NCBI GenBank assembly: GCA_002591745.1
Contig: PDLQ01000022.1
Location: 1-64,000, forward strand
Reading direction: 5' to 3'
Source of the DNA: Lewinellaceae bacterium SD302
GTDB taxonomy: Bacteria > Bacteroidota > Bacteroidia > Chitinophagales > Saprospiraceae
Length of the DNA: 64,000 nucleotides
Made by a program: the position numbers and the translations under genes. Below, one piece after another: positions 25,057 through 34,344 of this stretch. The notes below the pieces were generated by a model. It did not search any database. It was not told the origin of the DNA and saw only the letters and a list, made by a program, of their open reading frames with translations. Position 1 is the first letter of the stretch, and the number at the start of each line of letters is the position of its first letter.

Positions 25057-26139
25057 TTAAAGTTTCACCATCCGCTGCCGCAGATAATGATCGGCCAAAA
25101 CCAAAGCAAACATATTGTCCACAATCGGAACGGCTCTGGGCAAAACGCAGGGATCGTGGCGACCCTTACCGCTAACCGTCACCGACTCGCCCGCTTCATT
25201 AATACTTTCCTGATCGGTTACGATGGTCGCCACCGGCTTGAAAGCAGCGCGGAAGTAGATGTCCTCTCCATTGCTGATGCCACCCTGGATGCCGCCGCTT
25301 AGGTTGCTACGAGTGCGGGGCTGGCCGGCTTCGTCGGTATAGAAAGGATCATTGTGTTCGCTGCCACGTAGAGTAACGCCGGCAAAGCCACTACCGTACT
25401 CAAAGCCTTTACAGGCATTGATGCTCAGGATGGCTTTGGCCAGATCGGCGTGTAATTTGTCGAAGACCGGTTCTCCCCAGCCAGCCGGGACGCCGGTAGC
25501 AACAGCCGTAACCACTCCGCCGATGGTGTCACCGGCTTTGCGGACTTTCAGGATCAAGGCTTCCATTTTCTCTGCTGTTTCCTGATCAGGACAGCGTACG
25601 TCGTTGGTTTCGGTAGCGTTGAGATCGAGTTCTTTATAAGACTTTGCTACTTTGATAGCCCCCACCTGAGAAACATAACTGCGGACTTCAATGCCCAGGT
25701 GACGTAGTAGTAATTGTGCTACTGCCCCCGCTGCTACCCGGGCCGCTGTTTCCCGAGCACTACTGCGGCCGCCGCCGCGGTAATCGCGGTGTCCGTATTT
25801 AGCCTGAAAAGTATAATCGGCGTGGCTGGGCCGGAATTTGTCCTTAATGTGGCTATAGTCCTTGCTGCGCTGGTCCTGATTGTGAATGACCATACCGATG
25901 GGGGTGCCGGTGGTTTTGCCCTCGAAAACACCGGAGAGAATTTGCACGCCGTCAGCCTCCTTGCGTTGAGTAACGATGCGGCTCTGACCGGGACGGCGAC
26001 GGTCCATCTCGGCCTGGATAAAGGCCTCGTCAATGGGTAAGCCCGCCGGGCAGCCGTCGATGGTGACACCGAGTGCTTTACCGTGACTCTCGCCGAAGGT
26101 GGTGATCCTGAATGCTTTTCCGAAGGTACTTCCAGCCAA
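25057..26139 (-). CDS. aroC: chorismate synthase
   Basis: Last shikimate-pathway enzyme: converts 5-enolpyruvylshikimate 3-phosphate to chorismate using reduced FMN; tetrameric, cytoplasmic. It has 360 residues. Signatures: [20 protein letters not shown], then [46 protein letters not shown] and [14 protein letters not shown]. The start must be the TTG at 26139 (then [15 protein letters not shown], as in relatives). The longer frame to 26652 is antisense to the methyltransferase gene and has no chorismate synthase similarity. A CAAAGTAGCA copy (25645-25654, minus sense) encodes IKVAK in a loop. A TACCTTGG box lies 35 nt upstream. Confidence 0.95.
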   Translation of the reverse strand: MAGSTFGKAFRITTFGESHGKALGVTIDGCPAGLPIDEAFIQAEMDRRRPGQSRIVTQRKEADGVQILSGVFEGKTTGTPIGMVIHNQDQRSKDYSHIKDKFRPSHADYTFQAKYGHRDYRGGGRSSARETAARVAAGAVAQLLLRHLGIEVRSYVSQVGAIKVAKSYKELDLNATETNDVRCPDQETAEKMEALILKVRKAGDTIGGVVTAVATGVPAGWGEPVFDKLHADLAKAILSINACKGFEYGSGFAGVTLRGSEHNDPFYTDEAGQPRTRSNLSGGIQGGISNGEDIYFRAAFKPVATIVTDQESINEAGESVTVSGKGRHDPCVLPRAVPIVDNMFALVLADHYLRQRMVKL

Positions 26140-26173
26140 GTTGATTGGTTTTTGACAGCGAACTATAAGTGCG

Positions 26174-26181
26174 CCAAGGTA
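26174..26181 (-). promoter_or_regulatory. -7 box TACCTTGG before aroC
   Basis: One mismatch to the consensus. It lies back-to-back with the box of the divergent methyltransferase gene (26202-26209). Confidence 0.4.
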
Positions 26182-26201
26182 AGATATTCCGAACAACCTC
26201 T

Positions 26202-26209
26202 TACCTTCG
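26202..26209 (+). promoter_or_regulatory. -7 box TACCTTCG before methyltransferase gene
   Basis: Five nt upstream of the ATG at 26215, implying a leaderless or near-leaderless message. Confidence 0.45.
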
Positions 26210-26214
26210 CAGCC

Positions 26215-27105
26215 ATGAAAACCGTTCATCACGATCAATGTCCGCTTTGTGGCTCTTCGGCCATTGGTAAGTTCCTGGAAGTGAAAGACCATTCCATTAG
26301 CCAGGAACAGTTTCCCATTTGGCGCTGCCAGGATTGTAGTTTCACTTTTACCCAGGACGCCCCGGCCCCGACGGCCATCGGACCTTATTATAAAGGAGAA
26401 GAATACATCAGCCACTCGGATAGTAAGGAGGGTATCGTCAATAAACTCTACCACAAGGCACGGGACATCATGTTGGGCCGTAAGTACCAACTGGTGAACC
26501 GCCTGGCCAATGGCAAACGACTGCTCGATATTGGTACCGGTACCGGCTATTTCCTGGATTACATGCAGCGGCAAAACTATGAGGTCACCGGCGTGGAGAT
26601 TGACGAAGATGCCCGCAACTATGGGGCCGGTAAGTTTGGCGTAACCATCCACTCACCCGAGTTTTTGAACGGAGCGGCCAAGGCAGGAAGCTATGACGTG
26701 ATCACGCTCTGGCACGTTTTAGAACACCTGTATACTCCCTTGGAGGACTTGCAAAGTAGCCATGCTTTACTGGCCGACGACGGGGTACTCATCATCGCTG
26801 TTCCAAACCTCACTTCCGCGGATGCTCAGCATTACGGTGCCCACTGGGCCGCCTACGATGTACCCCGCCACCTCTGGCATTTCAGCCCGGCGACTATGGA
26901 ACAAATGACGCGTAAAGCCGGTTTTAAACTACTGGAAACCCACCACATGCCGATGGATCCTTTTTACGTCTCCATCATGAGCAGCAAGTATAAAAACGGT
27001 GGCGGACTGATCGGTGGAGCTATCCAGGGAGCTAAGTCTTATCTGAACAGCCTGACGGATGCCAGGGAAGGAAGTTCGGTGATTTATGTCCTGCGGAAAC
27101 AATGA
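26215..27105 (+). CDS. class I SAM-dependent methyltransferase with N-terminal zinc ribbon
   Basis: A 296-residue cytoplasmic protein. A four-Cys ribbon (CPLC ... CQDC, residues ~9-42) precedes a linker. The Rossmann methyltransferase domain has [15 protein letters not shown] (motif I), [10 protein letters not shown] (motif II) and [15 protein letters not shown] (motif IV/post). A C-terminal segment contains the Pro/His-rich [11 protein letters not shown]. This architecture is typical of methyltransferases acting on sugars or small molecules in surface-glycan and natural-product clusters; the substrate here is unknown. The start at 26215 is fixed by the promoter box; the longer frame overlaps aroC. 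Its stop TGA forms the first AATGA of a spacer repeat. Confidence 0.85.
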   Translation: MKTVHHDQCPLCGSSAIGKFLEVKDHSISQEQFPIWRCQDCSFTFTQDAPAPTAIGPYYKGEEYISHSDSKEGIVNKLYHKARDIMLGRKYQLVNRLANGKRLLDIGTGTGYFLDYMQRQNYEVTGVEIDEDARNYGAGKFGVTIHSPEFLNGAAKAGSYDVITLWHVLEHLYTPLEDLQSSHALLADDGVLIIAVPNLTSADAQHYGAHWAAYDVPRHLWHFSPATMEQMTRKAGFKLLETHHMPMDPFYVSIMSSKYKNGGGLIGGAIQGAKSYLNSLTDAREGSSVIYVLRKQ

Positions 27106-27235
27106 TTTAACGATCAAATGATGTAATGATAAATTAGCGGAAATACGAAGATCGGTATTAGATCATTAACTCATTTAAGTACTTGCCCATTAACCAATTA
27201 CCTCATTCTATCATCTAATCATTACCTTAAACTAA
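27101..27235 (+). repeat. AATGA...TCATT spacer repeat (copy 2)
   Basis: AATGA-type units (four, degenerate) begin within the methyltransferase stop codon. After a non-repetitive centre, TCATT units (five to six) run towards the next start codon at 27250. Confidence 0.65.
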
Positions 27236-27249
27236 TCAACAACCCGTTT

Positions 27250-29352
27250 ATGAGAAATTTTACGCTTTTATTTTTGCTGCTGGCCAGCTTCACCCTGTCC
27301 GCTCAGACGGAACATATGGTGAGCGTGACCAGCAACGTATTTACCCCTGAAGTGCTGACCATTGAAGTCGGTGATATGGTCACCTGGACGAATACCCAAG
27401 GAGCCCACAACGTCAACGGTACCCAAAATGACTTCCCGGATAACCCCGAAAGTTTCGGTAATGACGTTGGCGTGAACTGGACCTACTCCTTCACCTTTAC
27501 TCAGCCTGGTACTTACGATTACCAGTGTGACCCCCATCAATTCCTGGGCATGGTCGGTCAGGTAATCGTGGAAGCCGCCGGTGCCAACAACACCATCGTA
27601 ATCAACGAGATTAACTATAATTCTCCCGAGAGCGGTAGCGACAGCCTGGAGTTCGTGGAACTATTCAATTTTGGTGGCGACGACATCGACCTGACCGGTT
27701 GGTCCTTTACCCAAGGTTTTGAGCACACTTTCGGAGATGTGAGCCTGGGTGCCGGTGAGTACCTCATCATGGCCGTTAATGCCGAAGCTTTTATCAACAC
27801 CTATAACTACGGTGGTGACGTCATCCAATGGACTGGTGGAGCCCTTTCTAACGGTGGTGAAGATATCGAACTGACCAATGCCGACGGTGTAGTTATCGAC
27901 TACGTAGACTACGACAACGCCCTGCCTTGGCCCGCCGAAGCAAATGGCGACGGCCCGACCCTGGTTCTCTGTGATCCGGAAAGTGACAATAGCGTACCCG
28001 CCGCCTGGCAGGCCGCTTCTACTTCCACCGGCTTCTCCATCAATGGCATCGAAGTATTCGCCAACCCGGGGGCAGCCAGTGATTGTGGTGACCCGGTACA
28101 ACTCGTTTACTGGAATTCCAACAGCATGAGCGTCAACGAAGACGATGGCAGCGTAACTTTCGACGTTGTCGTACAGGGACTGGCCAACTCCGGTGCCGAG
28201 ATCGCCATCAACCTCGGTGCAGCCACTACGGCTACCGAAGGCGCGGATTTTGAGCAAAACGGTGGCGGTGTATTCCCGGTATTCTTTAACAACATCGACA
28301 GCGACTTACAAACTTTCACAGTTAGTATTGATATTGTTGATGATGTCGATGAGGAAGGCAACGAGATCATTGAGTTAGCCTTGACAACTACCGTTGGTGA
28401 AGTCGCCGGAGACTCACTGCGGGAGATTACTATCGTCGATAATGACGTGGACGTTGTGGTTAGTGATATCGACGATATTAATGACATCGACGCTGATGGC
28501 GTGGCCTTGTTTGCAGACTCCATCCGTACGGTACAGGGTGTAGTATCCTGTCTTGACTACGACGGTAACGAAGGCTACGGCTTTTTCCTGATTGAACCGG
28601 CAACCGGTGACGGCATCTACGTTTTCTCCGGTGGTGACGTAAGTGATTACCAACTCACCGAAGGCGACGAAATTCGCGTGACGGGAGAATTGGTCCAGTT
28701 CCGCGGTTTGTTGGAAATCGTGCCGAGCCTGATCAATGTAATTTCCACGGACAATGATCCACTCACTCCGGAATCCGTGACGACACTCGACGAAAGTACA
28801 GAGAGCCGTTACGTTGAGTTGAGCCTTAGTCCACTTACACCTACCGAGGATTTCATTACTGTATTTGGAAGCGGAGCAATTAACGCAACCGCCGTTACCC
28901 TGGAAGGTGATACTGTTACGATCCGTATTGACGAAACAACCGGAATCGATTCTGCTTTCGTCGCTGCTTTCTTTGCAGATAATGCAGCTCAAGGTACCTT
29001 CATCACTGGCTACGGCTCTCAATTCGCTGGTTTTGATCCGCCTTTTGTCGGTGGATACCAAATCCTCCCTTGCTCCGAAGATGATTTTGATACTTCAGTC
29101 AATACCAACGAACCAATCTGGGCCACGGACCTGAAAATCTACCCTAACCCAGTCACCAGCTTACTGACCGCCGATGTACCGGTAATCGCCGAGCAGTTCC
29201 GCCTGGTAGACGGCCTGGGCCGTAGCGTGCGTACCGGTCTGATCCGGACCGATAAACTTCAGTTGGACCTGAGCCAGCTCAACAGCGGCGTTTACTACCT
29301 CCAGTTGTTTAGCGCCGGTGAGGTGGTTACCCGTCCGATCGTAAAACAATAA
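27250..29352 (+). CDS. T9SS-secreted cupredoxin / lamin-tail / Calx-beta protein
   Basis: A 700-residue exported protein. The signal peptide is RNFTLLFLLLASFTLSAQ. Residues ~22-110 form a plastocyanin-like domain with probable type 1 copper ligands His (GAHNV), Cys and His (YQCDPHQFLGM) and Met. Residues ~115-275 form a lamin-tail (LTD) domain (IVINEINYNSPESG, LEFVELFNFG). A Calx-beta repeat follows (~285-395), then an OB-fold/DUF5689-like domain (SIRTVQGVVSC, FLIEPATGDGIYVFSG). The tail is a T9SS sorting domain (LKIYPNPVTSLLTADV ... RPIVKQ). A copper-binding surface protein with adhesion-type modules is the best reading; electron transfer or nuclease attachment are guesses. The ATG follows an AATGA/TCATT spacer. 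Confidence 0.85.
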   Translation: MRNFTLLFLLLASFTLSAQTEHMVSVTSNVFTPEVLTIEVGDMVTWTNTQGAHNVNGTQNDFPDNPESFGNDVGVNWTYSFTFTQPGTYDYQCDPHQFLGMVGQVIVEAAGANNTIVINEINYNSPESGSDSLEFVELFNFGGDDIDLTGWSFTQGFEHTFGDVSLGAGEYLIMAVNAEAFINTYNYGGDVIQWTGGALSNGGEDIELTNADGVVIDYVDYDNALPWPAEANGDGPTLVLCDPESDNSVPAAWQAASTSTGFSINGIEVFANPGAASDCGDPVQLVYWNSNSMSVNEDDGSVTFDVVVQGLANSGAEIAINLGAATTATEGADFEQNGGGVFPVFFNNIDSDLQTFTVSIDIVDDVDEEGNEIIELALTTTVGEVAGDSLREITIVDNDVDVVVSDIDDINDIDADGVALFADSIRTVQGVVSCLDYDGNEGYGFFLIEPATGDGIYVFSGGDVSDYQLTEGDEIRVTGELVQFRGLLEIVPSLINVISTDNDPLTPESVTTLDESTESRYVELSLSPLTPTEDFITVFGSGAINATAVTLEGDTVTIRIDETTGIDSAFVAAFFADNAAQGTFITGYGSQFAGFDPPFVGGYQILPCSEDDFDTSVNTNEPIWATDLKIYPNPVTSLLTADVPVIAEQFRLVDGLGRSVRTGLIRTDKLQLDLSQLNSGVYYLQLFSAGEVVTRPIVKQ

Positions 29353-29360
29353 TCTTTTCC

Positions 29361-29412
29361 GGCTAGCGACCTCCAGGTAGCTTCAACAGGCGTACCTAAT
29401 TCACGCTAGAGA
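29361..29412. repeat. degenerate GCGACCTCC-family hairpin
   Basis: CTAGCG (29363-29368) pairs with CGCTAG (29404-29409), enclosing AGGTA/TACCT. The left arm keeps the GCTAGCGACCTCC sequence of the copy at 1535-1602. Both copies follow T9SS genes. Confidence 0.5.
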
Positions 29413-29444
29413 AGGGTACAAGCTATTTAGCTTGTGCCCTTTTT
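29413..29444 (+). terminator. intrinsic terminator after the cupredoxin/LTD gene
   Basis: GGGTACAAGCT-attt-AGCTTGTGCCC followed by TTTTTA; 11-bp stem with one wobble. Confidence 0.85.
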
Positions 29445-29480
29445 ATATAATTATACTTGCGGTTCTTGGTGGTTTTGTGG

Positions 29481-30890
29481 TTACGCCTTTCGTTCTACAA
29501 AAAACATCTCGATTTCACCGATATTCTTTACCGGTACGCTACCTCTGGCGGTGAAACTGTAAATTTTATCGTCCAAAATCCTTCGGGTGCTTTCGCTGAT
29601 GTTGACCTTGCCGATCTCTCCGGCTACTTCCAGGCGGGCGGCGCGATTAACAGTATCACCCCAGATGTCGTACGCGAACTTGTCCATACCTACAACTCCG
29701 GCAACCACCGGCCCGCTGTGAATCCCGATGCGGGCGGAGAAATGAGGATGATCCTCTAGTGTCTTTTGCATTTCCAGCGCGGCCTCTACGCAGCGACTGG
29801 CGTGATCGGGCTGAGGGTCGGGCAAACCGCTGGCGCACATATAGGCGTCGCCAATGGTCTTTATTTTCTCCAAACCGTGTTTTCGGATGATGTGATCGAA
29901 AGAGCGGAACGCTTCGTCCAGCAGACTGACCACTTCATCCGCGTCCCGATCACGGGCCAGGGTGCTGAATCCTTTGAAATCCGCAAAAAGCACACTGACG
30001 TGGCCGTGGCGCTGAGCCTTGGCTTTGCCGTACTTCTTGAGTTCAGCGGCGATCTTGGCGGGCAGAATATTACGCAGTAATTCGTCCGAACGCCCCTTTG
30101 CTTGCTGAATGTTTTGGTTCTTTTCCTGTAAGACACGTTGGTAGCGGCGGCTGGCCATAAAACGCCAGTATAATGTACCCAGGATGGCCAGAATAGCCGC
30201 AATGAGCAGGTATATAAAATTTCTTTCCTGCTGTCTTTCGCGAATAGTGGAGTTTTGCGTTTCGATCTTCATTCGCTGTTGCACCACCAACAAACTGTCT
30301 TCCAGGGCATGAATCTCGAAGCTGTCCAGTAATCTTTCCTGTCTTTGTAAACGAATGAACTGACTCATCTGACTGTCGGAGAGTGTCATAATGGCCTCGT
30401 CCTGGCTGGCCACCAGAGCGGTGAGCAACTCTTTTTCAATCAACAGACTGTCGTTGCGGCGCAGACTACGTCTTCTGCGGCGACCATTCTGATCGGAAGA
30501 CTGGATTTCGTCCATATCAACCTTGCGCCCCTGCAAATCTCCCAGTTCGGCCAGTACCCGGTTCAGGGCGTCGCGGTCATTGGCCCTGCCAAAGAGTTTC
30601 GCGCTTTCCCGCAGTGTTTTAATACCCTTTACCCGGTCTTCGGCCGTTAAATTGGGTCGGTCAAGAATGGCTCGGGCGATCAGCAGGGTAGCTTCGGCCT
30701 CCAGATCGAGCAATAAAGACTCCCGGCCCAGGCTGGCCAACCCTTTCGCCTGCGCTTCGGCGGTGGCGTATTTGCCGTTTTCGATCATCGAACGAATGGC
30801 CGTCAACTGTTTTGCATACTCGGAATCCTGGCCAAAAGCACAGCCAGCAAATAGTAAGTAGCTAAATAGGAAGATGAAAAGGCGAAGCAT
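29481..30890 (-). CDS. class III adenylate cyclase, membrane-anchored
   Basis: A 469-residue protein with signal peptide (LRLFIFLFSYLLFAGCAFGQ), ~200 residues of periplasmic TPR-like helices, one membrane helix (NFIYLLIAAILAILGTLYW, about residue 230), a short coiled linker and a cytoplasmic class III catalytic domain. Metal-binding Asp residues are in VLFADFKGFS and TIGDAYM. The Lys in EKIKTIGDAY and Asp in DIWGDTVNRAARLE match ATP rather than GTP selection; NRAAR gives the transition-state Asn/Arg. It should make cAMP in response to an extracytoplasmic signal. The start at 30890 is chosen for the signal peptide. Encoded downstream of a sigma factor and its small partner on the same strand. 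Confidence 0.88.
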   Translation of the reverse strand: MLRLFIFLFSYLLFAGCAFGQDSEYAKQLTAIRSMIENGKYATAEAQAKGLASLGRESLLLDLEAEATLLIARAILDRPNLTAEDRVKGIKTLRESAKLFGRANDRDALNRVLAELGDLQGRKVDMDEIQSSDQNGRRRRRSLRRNDSLLIEKELLTALVASQDEAIMTLSDSQMSQFIRLQRQERLLDSFEIHALEDSLLVVQQRMKIETQNSTIRERQQERNFIYLLIAAILAILGTLYWRFMASRRYQRVLQEKNQNIQQAKGRSDELLRNILPAKIAAELKKYGKAKAQRHGHVSVLFADFKGFSTLARDRDADEVVSLLDEAFRSFDHIIRKHGLEKIKTIGDAYMCASGLPDPQPDHASRCVEAALEMQKTLEDHPHFSARIGIHSGPVVAGVVGMDKFAYDIWGDTVNRAARLEVAGEIGKVNISESTRRILDDKIYSFTARGSVPVKNIGEIEMFFVERKA

Positions 30891-30953
30891 GATGGAGGAA
30901 CCCGGTAAATGTAAATAGGTTCGTTGCATAAGCTACGCTTTATTGGGCTAATA

Positions 30954-31005
30954 GCTCATTAAATCATTAAATCATTGACTCATTAAATCATTAAATCATT
31001 ACCAA
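30954..31005 (-). repeat. AATGA spacer repeat (copy 3, half)
   Basis: On the minus strand, AATGATTTAATGATTTAATGA units start right after the stop of the 31006 gene. A 24-nt period (CTCATTAAATCATTAAATCATT on the plus strand plus two bases) is seen twice. The complementary half is absent. Confidence 0.65.
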
Positions 31006-31443
31006 TCACAAGCGGTACTTCTCCGCGGGCATCAGGCGAGGGATACTGCTGTTGCGCACCGTCAGTATTTTTCCTCTTTCACCTTCAGAAATGCCTTGGT
31101 AGGCCACCATCCGGGTAGGCTGGCTGACATTCAGTTGAAAATCTTCGATGCTTTCCGGCTGTCTGGCCAGCAGGCTATCGTCGATACCATTACCGGATTG
31201 TCTGCCCACGCCGATCATGATGATCAGCACCAGGGCCACAGCGGCGGCGGCGTAGTACCAGGGCTTGAAGAACCCCTGGGTGCGATGAAGACCTCGCCGG
31301 CTCGTCAGATTAACTGACCGTTTACTGTCCAGTTTGTGTTCCAAACGGTGCCAGCCGCGCAGGCCGGGACGCTGCTCCAGTTCTTCGGAACTGCGACGGA
31401 ATAGTTCTTCCAGTGGATCTCGTTGTGGCATAAATCTGATCAT
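31006..31443 (-). CDS. small membrane protein, probable regulator of the adjacent ECF sigma factor
   Basis: A 145-residue protein: a charged cytoplasmic N-terminus (DPLEELFRRSSEELEQRPGLRGWHRLEHKL), a single membrane helix (YYAAAAVALVLIIMIGVG, about residues 63-80), and a ~60-residue periplasmic tail. There is no recognisable zinc anti-sigma motif. The ATG overlaps the sigma factor stop (ATGA), so translation is coupled; position and topology suggest an anti-sigma or sensor partner. This is inference from context; the family itself I cannot name. Confidence 0.65.
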   Translation of the reverse strand: MIRFMPQRDPLEELFRRSSEELEQRPGLRGWHRLEHKLDSKRSVNLTSRRGLHRTQGFFKPWYYAAAAVALVLIIMIGVGRQSGNGIDDSLLARQPESIEDFQLNVSQPTRMVAYQGISEGERGKILTVRNSSIPRLMPAEKYRL

Positions 31444-32018
31444 TGTTCTCCGCTTTTCGGGGTGGACGCCACGTAGGCGGAGGTGGGGTAATCTACGGCC
31501 TTCAGCAATTTGCGTAACCGCTGCTTGGCCAAAATGAGCTGGCTCTTGGAAGTGTTGATACTCACGCCTAGCAGCTCTGCGATCTCGCGGTGTTTGTAAC
31601 CCTCGATCACGTATAAATTAAAAACTGTCCGGTAGCCGGTGGGTAGCCGGTCCAGTAGATTCAGGATGTCCTGGGCAGCCAACCGGTCGCTGGCCCGGGC
31701 GTCCATGCTAAAATGTAGCGGGTTCACGTTCTCCAGCTCGGTTGCCTGTTTGAGCGCATGGTTTTTACGCAAGAACATCAGGGATTCATTCACCACGATT
31801 CGCCGGACCCAGCCTTCAAAACTGCCGTTGTCTTTGAAAGAATCGATCTTGTCCATCGCCTTGAACAATCCTTCGATCAGGATATCCTCCGCTTCGTCCG
31901 ACCGACTGACGTAACGGCGTACCACCCCCAGCATCTTGGGTGCATAGCGTTCGTAGAGCGCCTTTTGCGCTTTACGGTCGCCCTGGCGGCAGCCTGCTAT
32001 GATGTCACTTTCGGTCAA
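31440..32018 (-). CDS. RNA polymerase ECF-type sigma factor
   Basis: A 192-residue group 4 sigma-70 factor. Region 2 (ALYERYAPKMLGVVRRYV, EDILIEGLFKAMDKIDSFK, FEGWVRRIVVNESLMFLRK) binds core polymerase and the -10 element. Region 4 (LNLYVIEGYKHREIAELLGVSINTSKSQLILAKQRLRKLL) is the -35 helix-turn-helix. It is co-translated with the small membrane protein (4-nt overlap). A 9-bp dyad lies 91 nt upstream. The regulon is unknown. Confidence 0.92.
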   Translation of the reverse strand: MTESDIIAGCRQGDRKAQKALYERYAPKMLGVVRRYVSRSDEAEDILIEGLFKAMDKIDSFKDNGSFEGWVRRIVVNESLMFLRKNHALKQATELENVNPLHFSMDARASDRLAAQDILNLLDRLPTGYRTVFNLYVIEGYKHREIAELLGVSINTSKSQLILAKQRLRKLLKAVDYPTSAYVASTPKSGEQ

Positions 32019-32228
32019 ATTAAAATGTTCGTTTGTCGTGGATTACGGGGGGTAGATGCGATTGGTACGGTTTTTGGTGGGTCAGTTAAGATACCAGATA
32101 ATAGATTCTAGACGCTATACATTGTGAACTGATGTAGTCTAGCGTCTAATATCTTTAATCTAACGTTTATTTAGGCTAACAATTTTGAGGACGCAGGATG
32201 ATCAGCGAGCCCTCAATATTTTGGCTAA

Positions 32229-32263
32229 CAAAGTAGCATAGCTCGTTGTGGGCCAAAGTAGCA
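32229..32263 (+). repeat. two direct CAAAGTAGCA motifs
   Basis: Exact copies at 32229-32238 (preceded by GGCTAA) and 32254-32263 (preceded by GGC), same orientation, 25 bp start to start. Confidence 0.8.
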
Positions 32264-32352
32264 AGGTTTTCAATTGCGCTCAGCAAAATCACTCTCTGTC
32301 GACCTAACTTTCGGCTTCGTCCGATTTCTTTAAGACAACGAATTGCTTTGCT

Positions 32353-32360
32353 TACCTTTG
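32353..32360 (+). promoter_or_regulatory. -7 box TACCTTTG for yidC
   Basis: Full match followed by CGG, 75 nt before the yidC ATG, leaving an A+T-rich leader of about 70 nt. Confidence 0.55.
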
Positions 32361-32435
32361 CGGCCGGTTTTATACTCAAAGCAGAACTGTTTGATAATAA
32401 CTGTATTGCTTCGGGTATATAAAAGTGACTGACTT

Positions 32436-34316
32436 ATGGATATGGATAAAAGATCGATGATCGGGCTGTTTTTGATCCTGGCCCTTTTTATCGTCTGGCA
32501 ACAGGTAGTAGCCCCCAGTGCCGAAGAACTGGAAGCTCAACAACGCACACAAGACTCTCTTGCCCAGGTAGAACTGATGGCCAGTCAGGAAACTGATGCT
32601 TCTGCTGACGCTGACAGTGATGAGATGACCACGCTTTCCGATTCCGCCAGACTCGCCCGCTTCGGAGGTACCTACGGTCCTTTTGCTACGGCTTTAGGTG
32701 GTGAAGAGCGCACCGTCACCCTGGAAAATGACTTGATGACGGTAGATTTTTCCACCAAAGGCGGTAAAGTTGCTCAGGTCCGTCTGAAGGAATACCAGAA
32801 AATGGTGGAGGACGAGAAGGGAGAGATTATCACCAGTCCTCTTTTTCTGCTCGACGACGAGCGCAACCGCTTTGAATATCTGCTGCCCGTTAGTAGTGTG
32901 CCCAGCGGAGGCGTTAATACCGGCGACCTTAACTTCACCGCTACGGTAGAAGGGCAAAGCGTAGTGTTCCGCGCTCCCGTTTCTACCGGTGGTTACTTTG
33001 AGCAACGCTATACCCTCAATGACGGTACTTACCTGATGGACTACGATCTTCGGATGGAAGGACTCAACAACATTCTCACCGCCGGTGCGGAGGTGATCAA
33101 ACTCAACTGGACCAATCACCTCGAAAAGATCGAGAAGAATGCCAGCTACGAGGCAAATCTCTCCACGGTCTATTACAAGCCTTTAGACGACGATACTGAT
33201 CACTGTTCCTGTACGGGCTCCGATGAAGAAATTGTCGATGGTGAACGCCTCAAATGGGTAGCTAATACTCAGCAATTCTTTACCTCCGCTTTATTTTCCG
33301 ATAACGGATTCAGCGAAGGAAAACTGGAAACCATTACGGTTGACGTAGAGACCAGCGAAGATCTAAAGGTGCTGAACACTCAACTCAGCGTTCCTTTCAA
33401 CCGCTCTGCTTCGGAGAATATCGGAATGTCCTTTTACGTCGGCCCCAATGAATTTGATCGCATGCGGGCTATTGGCCATGACTTCAGCGACGTAATTCCC
33501 TATGGCCGCTCCATTTTCGGAGCCATTAACCGCTGGATCATTCGTCCTATTTTTGATTTCCTGGATAACTTCGTCGGTAATAAAGGTATTGCTATTTTGC
33601 TGCTAACGCTGTTGGTAAAACTCATGGTTTATCCCCTGACCTACAAAATGCTGGTAAGTAATACCAAGATGCAGGTCCTCAAGCCGGAGATCGCGAAACT
33701 TAAGAATAAGCACGGCGAAGACAAGCAGGCTTTGCAGATGGAAACCATGAAAATGTACCAGGAGTACGGGGCCAGTCCCTTAGGTGGCTGCCTGCCAATG
33801 GTCTTACAGATGCCCATCTGGTTTGCGCTCTATCGATTCTTTCCCGCCGCCATTACGTTCAGGCAGGAAAGCTTCCTGTGGGCCACCGATTTGAGTTCCT
33901 ACGATACTTTCATGAAGCTCCCGTTCAGTATTCCGCTGGGCTTCGGCGATCACCTGAGTTTGTTTGCCCTGCTTTGGGCCGTGACCACGCTGATCTACGC
34001 CTTTTACAACAGCCGTCATATGGACTTTAGTGCTCAGCCAGCCATGAAGTACATGCAGTACCTGATGCCGGTGATGTTCCTCGGCTTCTTCAATAGTTTT
34101 GCCGCTGGGCTTACCTGTTACCTGTTGTTCAGTAACCTTTTCAACATTGGCCAGACTATCGTGACCAAAGAATTTATCATCGACAAGGACAAACTGCTCA
34201 CCAAGCTACAGGCCAACAAAAAGAAACCGAAGAAATCCGGTGGCTTTACAGCTCGTCTTCAAGAGGCACTGGCTGAACAACAACGACAGGCGGATAAAAA
34301 AGGCAAAAAGAAATAG
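32436..34316 (+). CDS. yidC: membrane protein insertase YidC
   Basis: A 626-residue inner-membrane insertase that folds and inserts membrane proteins with or without SecYEG. An N-terminal signal anchor (SMIGLFLILALFIVWQQVV) is followed by a large periplasmic beta domain (residues ~60-350). The conserved 60KD_IMP core then has five helices (GIAILLLTLLVKLMVYPLTYK, PLGGCLPMVLQMPIWFALYRFF, YLMPVMFLGFFNSFAAGLTCYL), with the hydrophilic-groove Lys/Arg region. The tail is basic (KKKPKKSGGF ... DKKGKKK), as in forms that touch the ribosome. It is a single gene with its own promoter; no rnpA/rpmH neighbour is present. Confidence 0.96.
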   Translation: MDMDKRSMIGLFLILALFIVWQQVVAPSAEELEAQQRTQDSLAQVELMASQETDASADADSDEMTTLSDSARLARFGGTYGPFATALGGEERTVTLENDLMTVDFSTKGGKVAQVRLKEYQKMVEDEKGEIITSPLFLLDDERNRFEYLLPVSSVPSGGVNTGDLNFTATVEGQSVVFRAPVSTGGYFEQRYTLNDGTYLMDYDLRMEGLNNILTAGAEVIKLNWTNHLEKIEKNASYEANLSTVYYKPLDDDTDHCSCTGSDEEIVDGERLKWVANTQQFFTSALFSDNGFSEGKLETITVDVETSEDLKVLNTQLSVPFNRSASENIGMSFYVGPNEFDRMRAIGHDFSDVIPYGRSIFGAINRWIIRPIFDFLDNFVGNKGIAILLLTLLVKLMVYPLTYKMLVSNTKMQVLKPEIAKLKNKHGEDKQALQMETMKMYQEYGASPLGGCLPMVLQMPIWFALYRFFPAAITFRQESFLWATDLSSYDTFMKLPFSIPLGFGDHLSLFALLWAVTTLIYAFYNSRHMDFSAQPAMKYMQYLMPVMFLGFFNSFAAGLTCYLLFSNLFNIGQTIVTKEFIIDKDKLLTKLQANKKKPKKSGGFTARLQEALAEQQRQADKKGKKK

Positions 34317-34344
34317 TACTGAAATAGCCTTTCACAGACTATTA

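Larger units (their letters stand above)
32019..32435. other. divergent regulatory spacer between sigma factor and yidC
   Basis: A 417-nt non-coding region. It contains a dyad TAGACGCTA (32109-32117)/TAGCGTCTA (32140-32148), two direct CAAAGTAGCA motifs 25 bp apart (32229, 32254), and the yidC -7 box. A 67-codon frame on the minus strand (32176-32379) runs through these signals and has no family features, so no gene is called. Confidence 0.6.

Noticed and set aside
26140-26652. Long N-terminal extension of aroC
   Set aside because: Chorismate synthase homology starts at the TTG 26139; the extension is antisense to the methyltransferase gene and reads as unrelated sequence.
28414-29061. 215-codon frame opposite the cupredoxin/LTD gene
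   Set aside because: Shadow frame; the plus strand encodes well-defined domains throughout.
30954-31005. Possible CRISPR array in the TCATT/AATGA tracts
   Set aside because: Units are 5-24 nt, contiguous and lack unique 30-nt spacers; no cas genes are in the window.
32176-32379. 67-codon frame on the minus strand between sigma factor and yidC
   Set aside because: It overlaps the yidC promoter box and both CAAAGTAGCA motifs, has no family features, and no start context.
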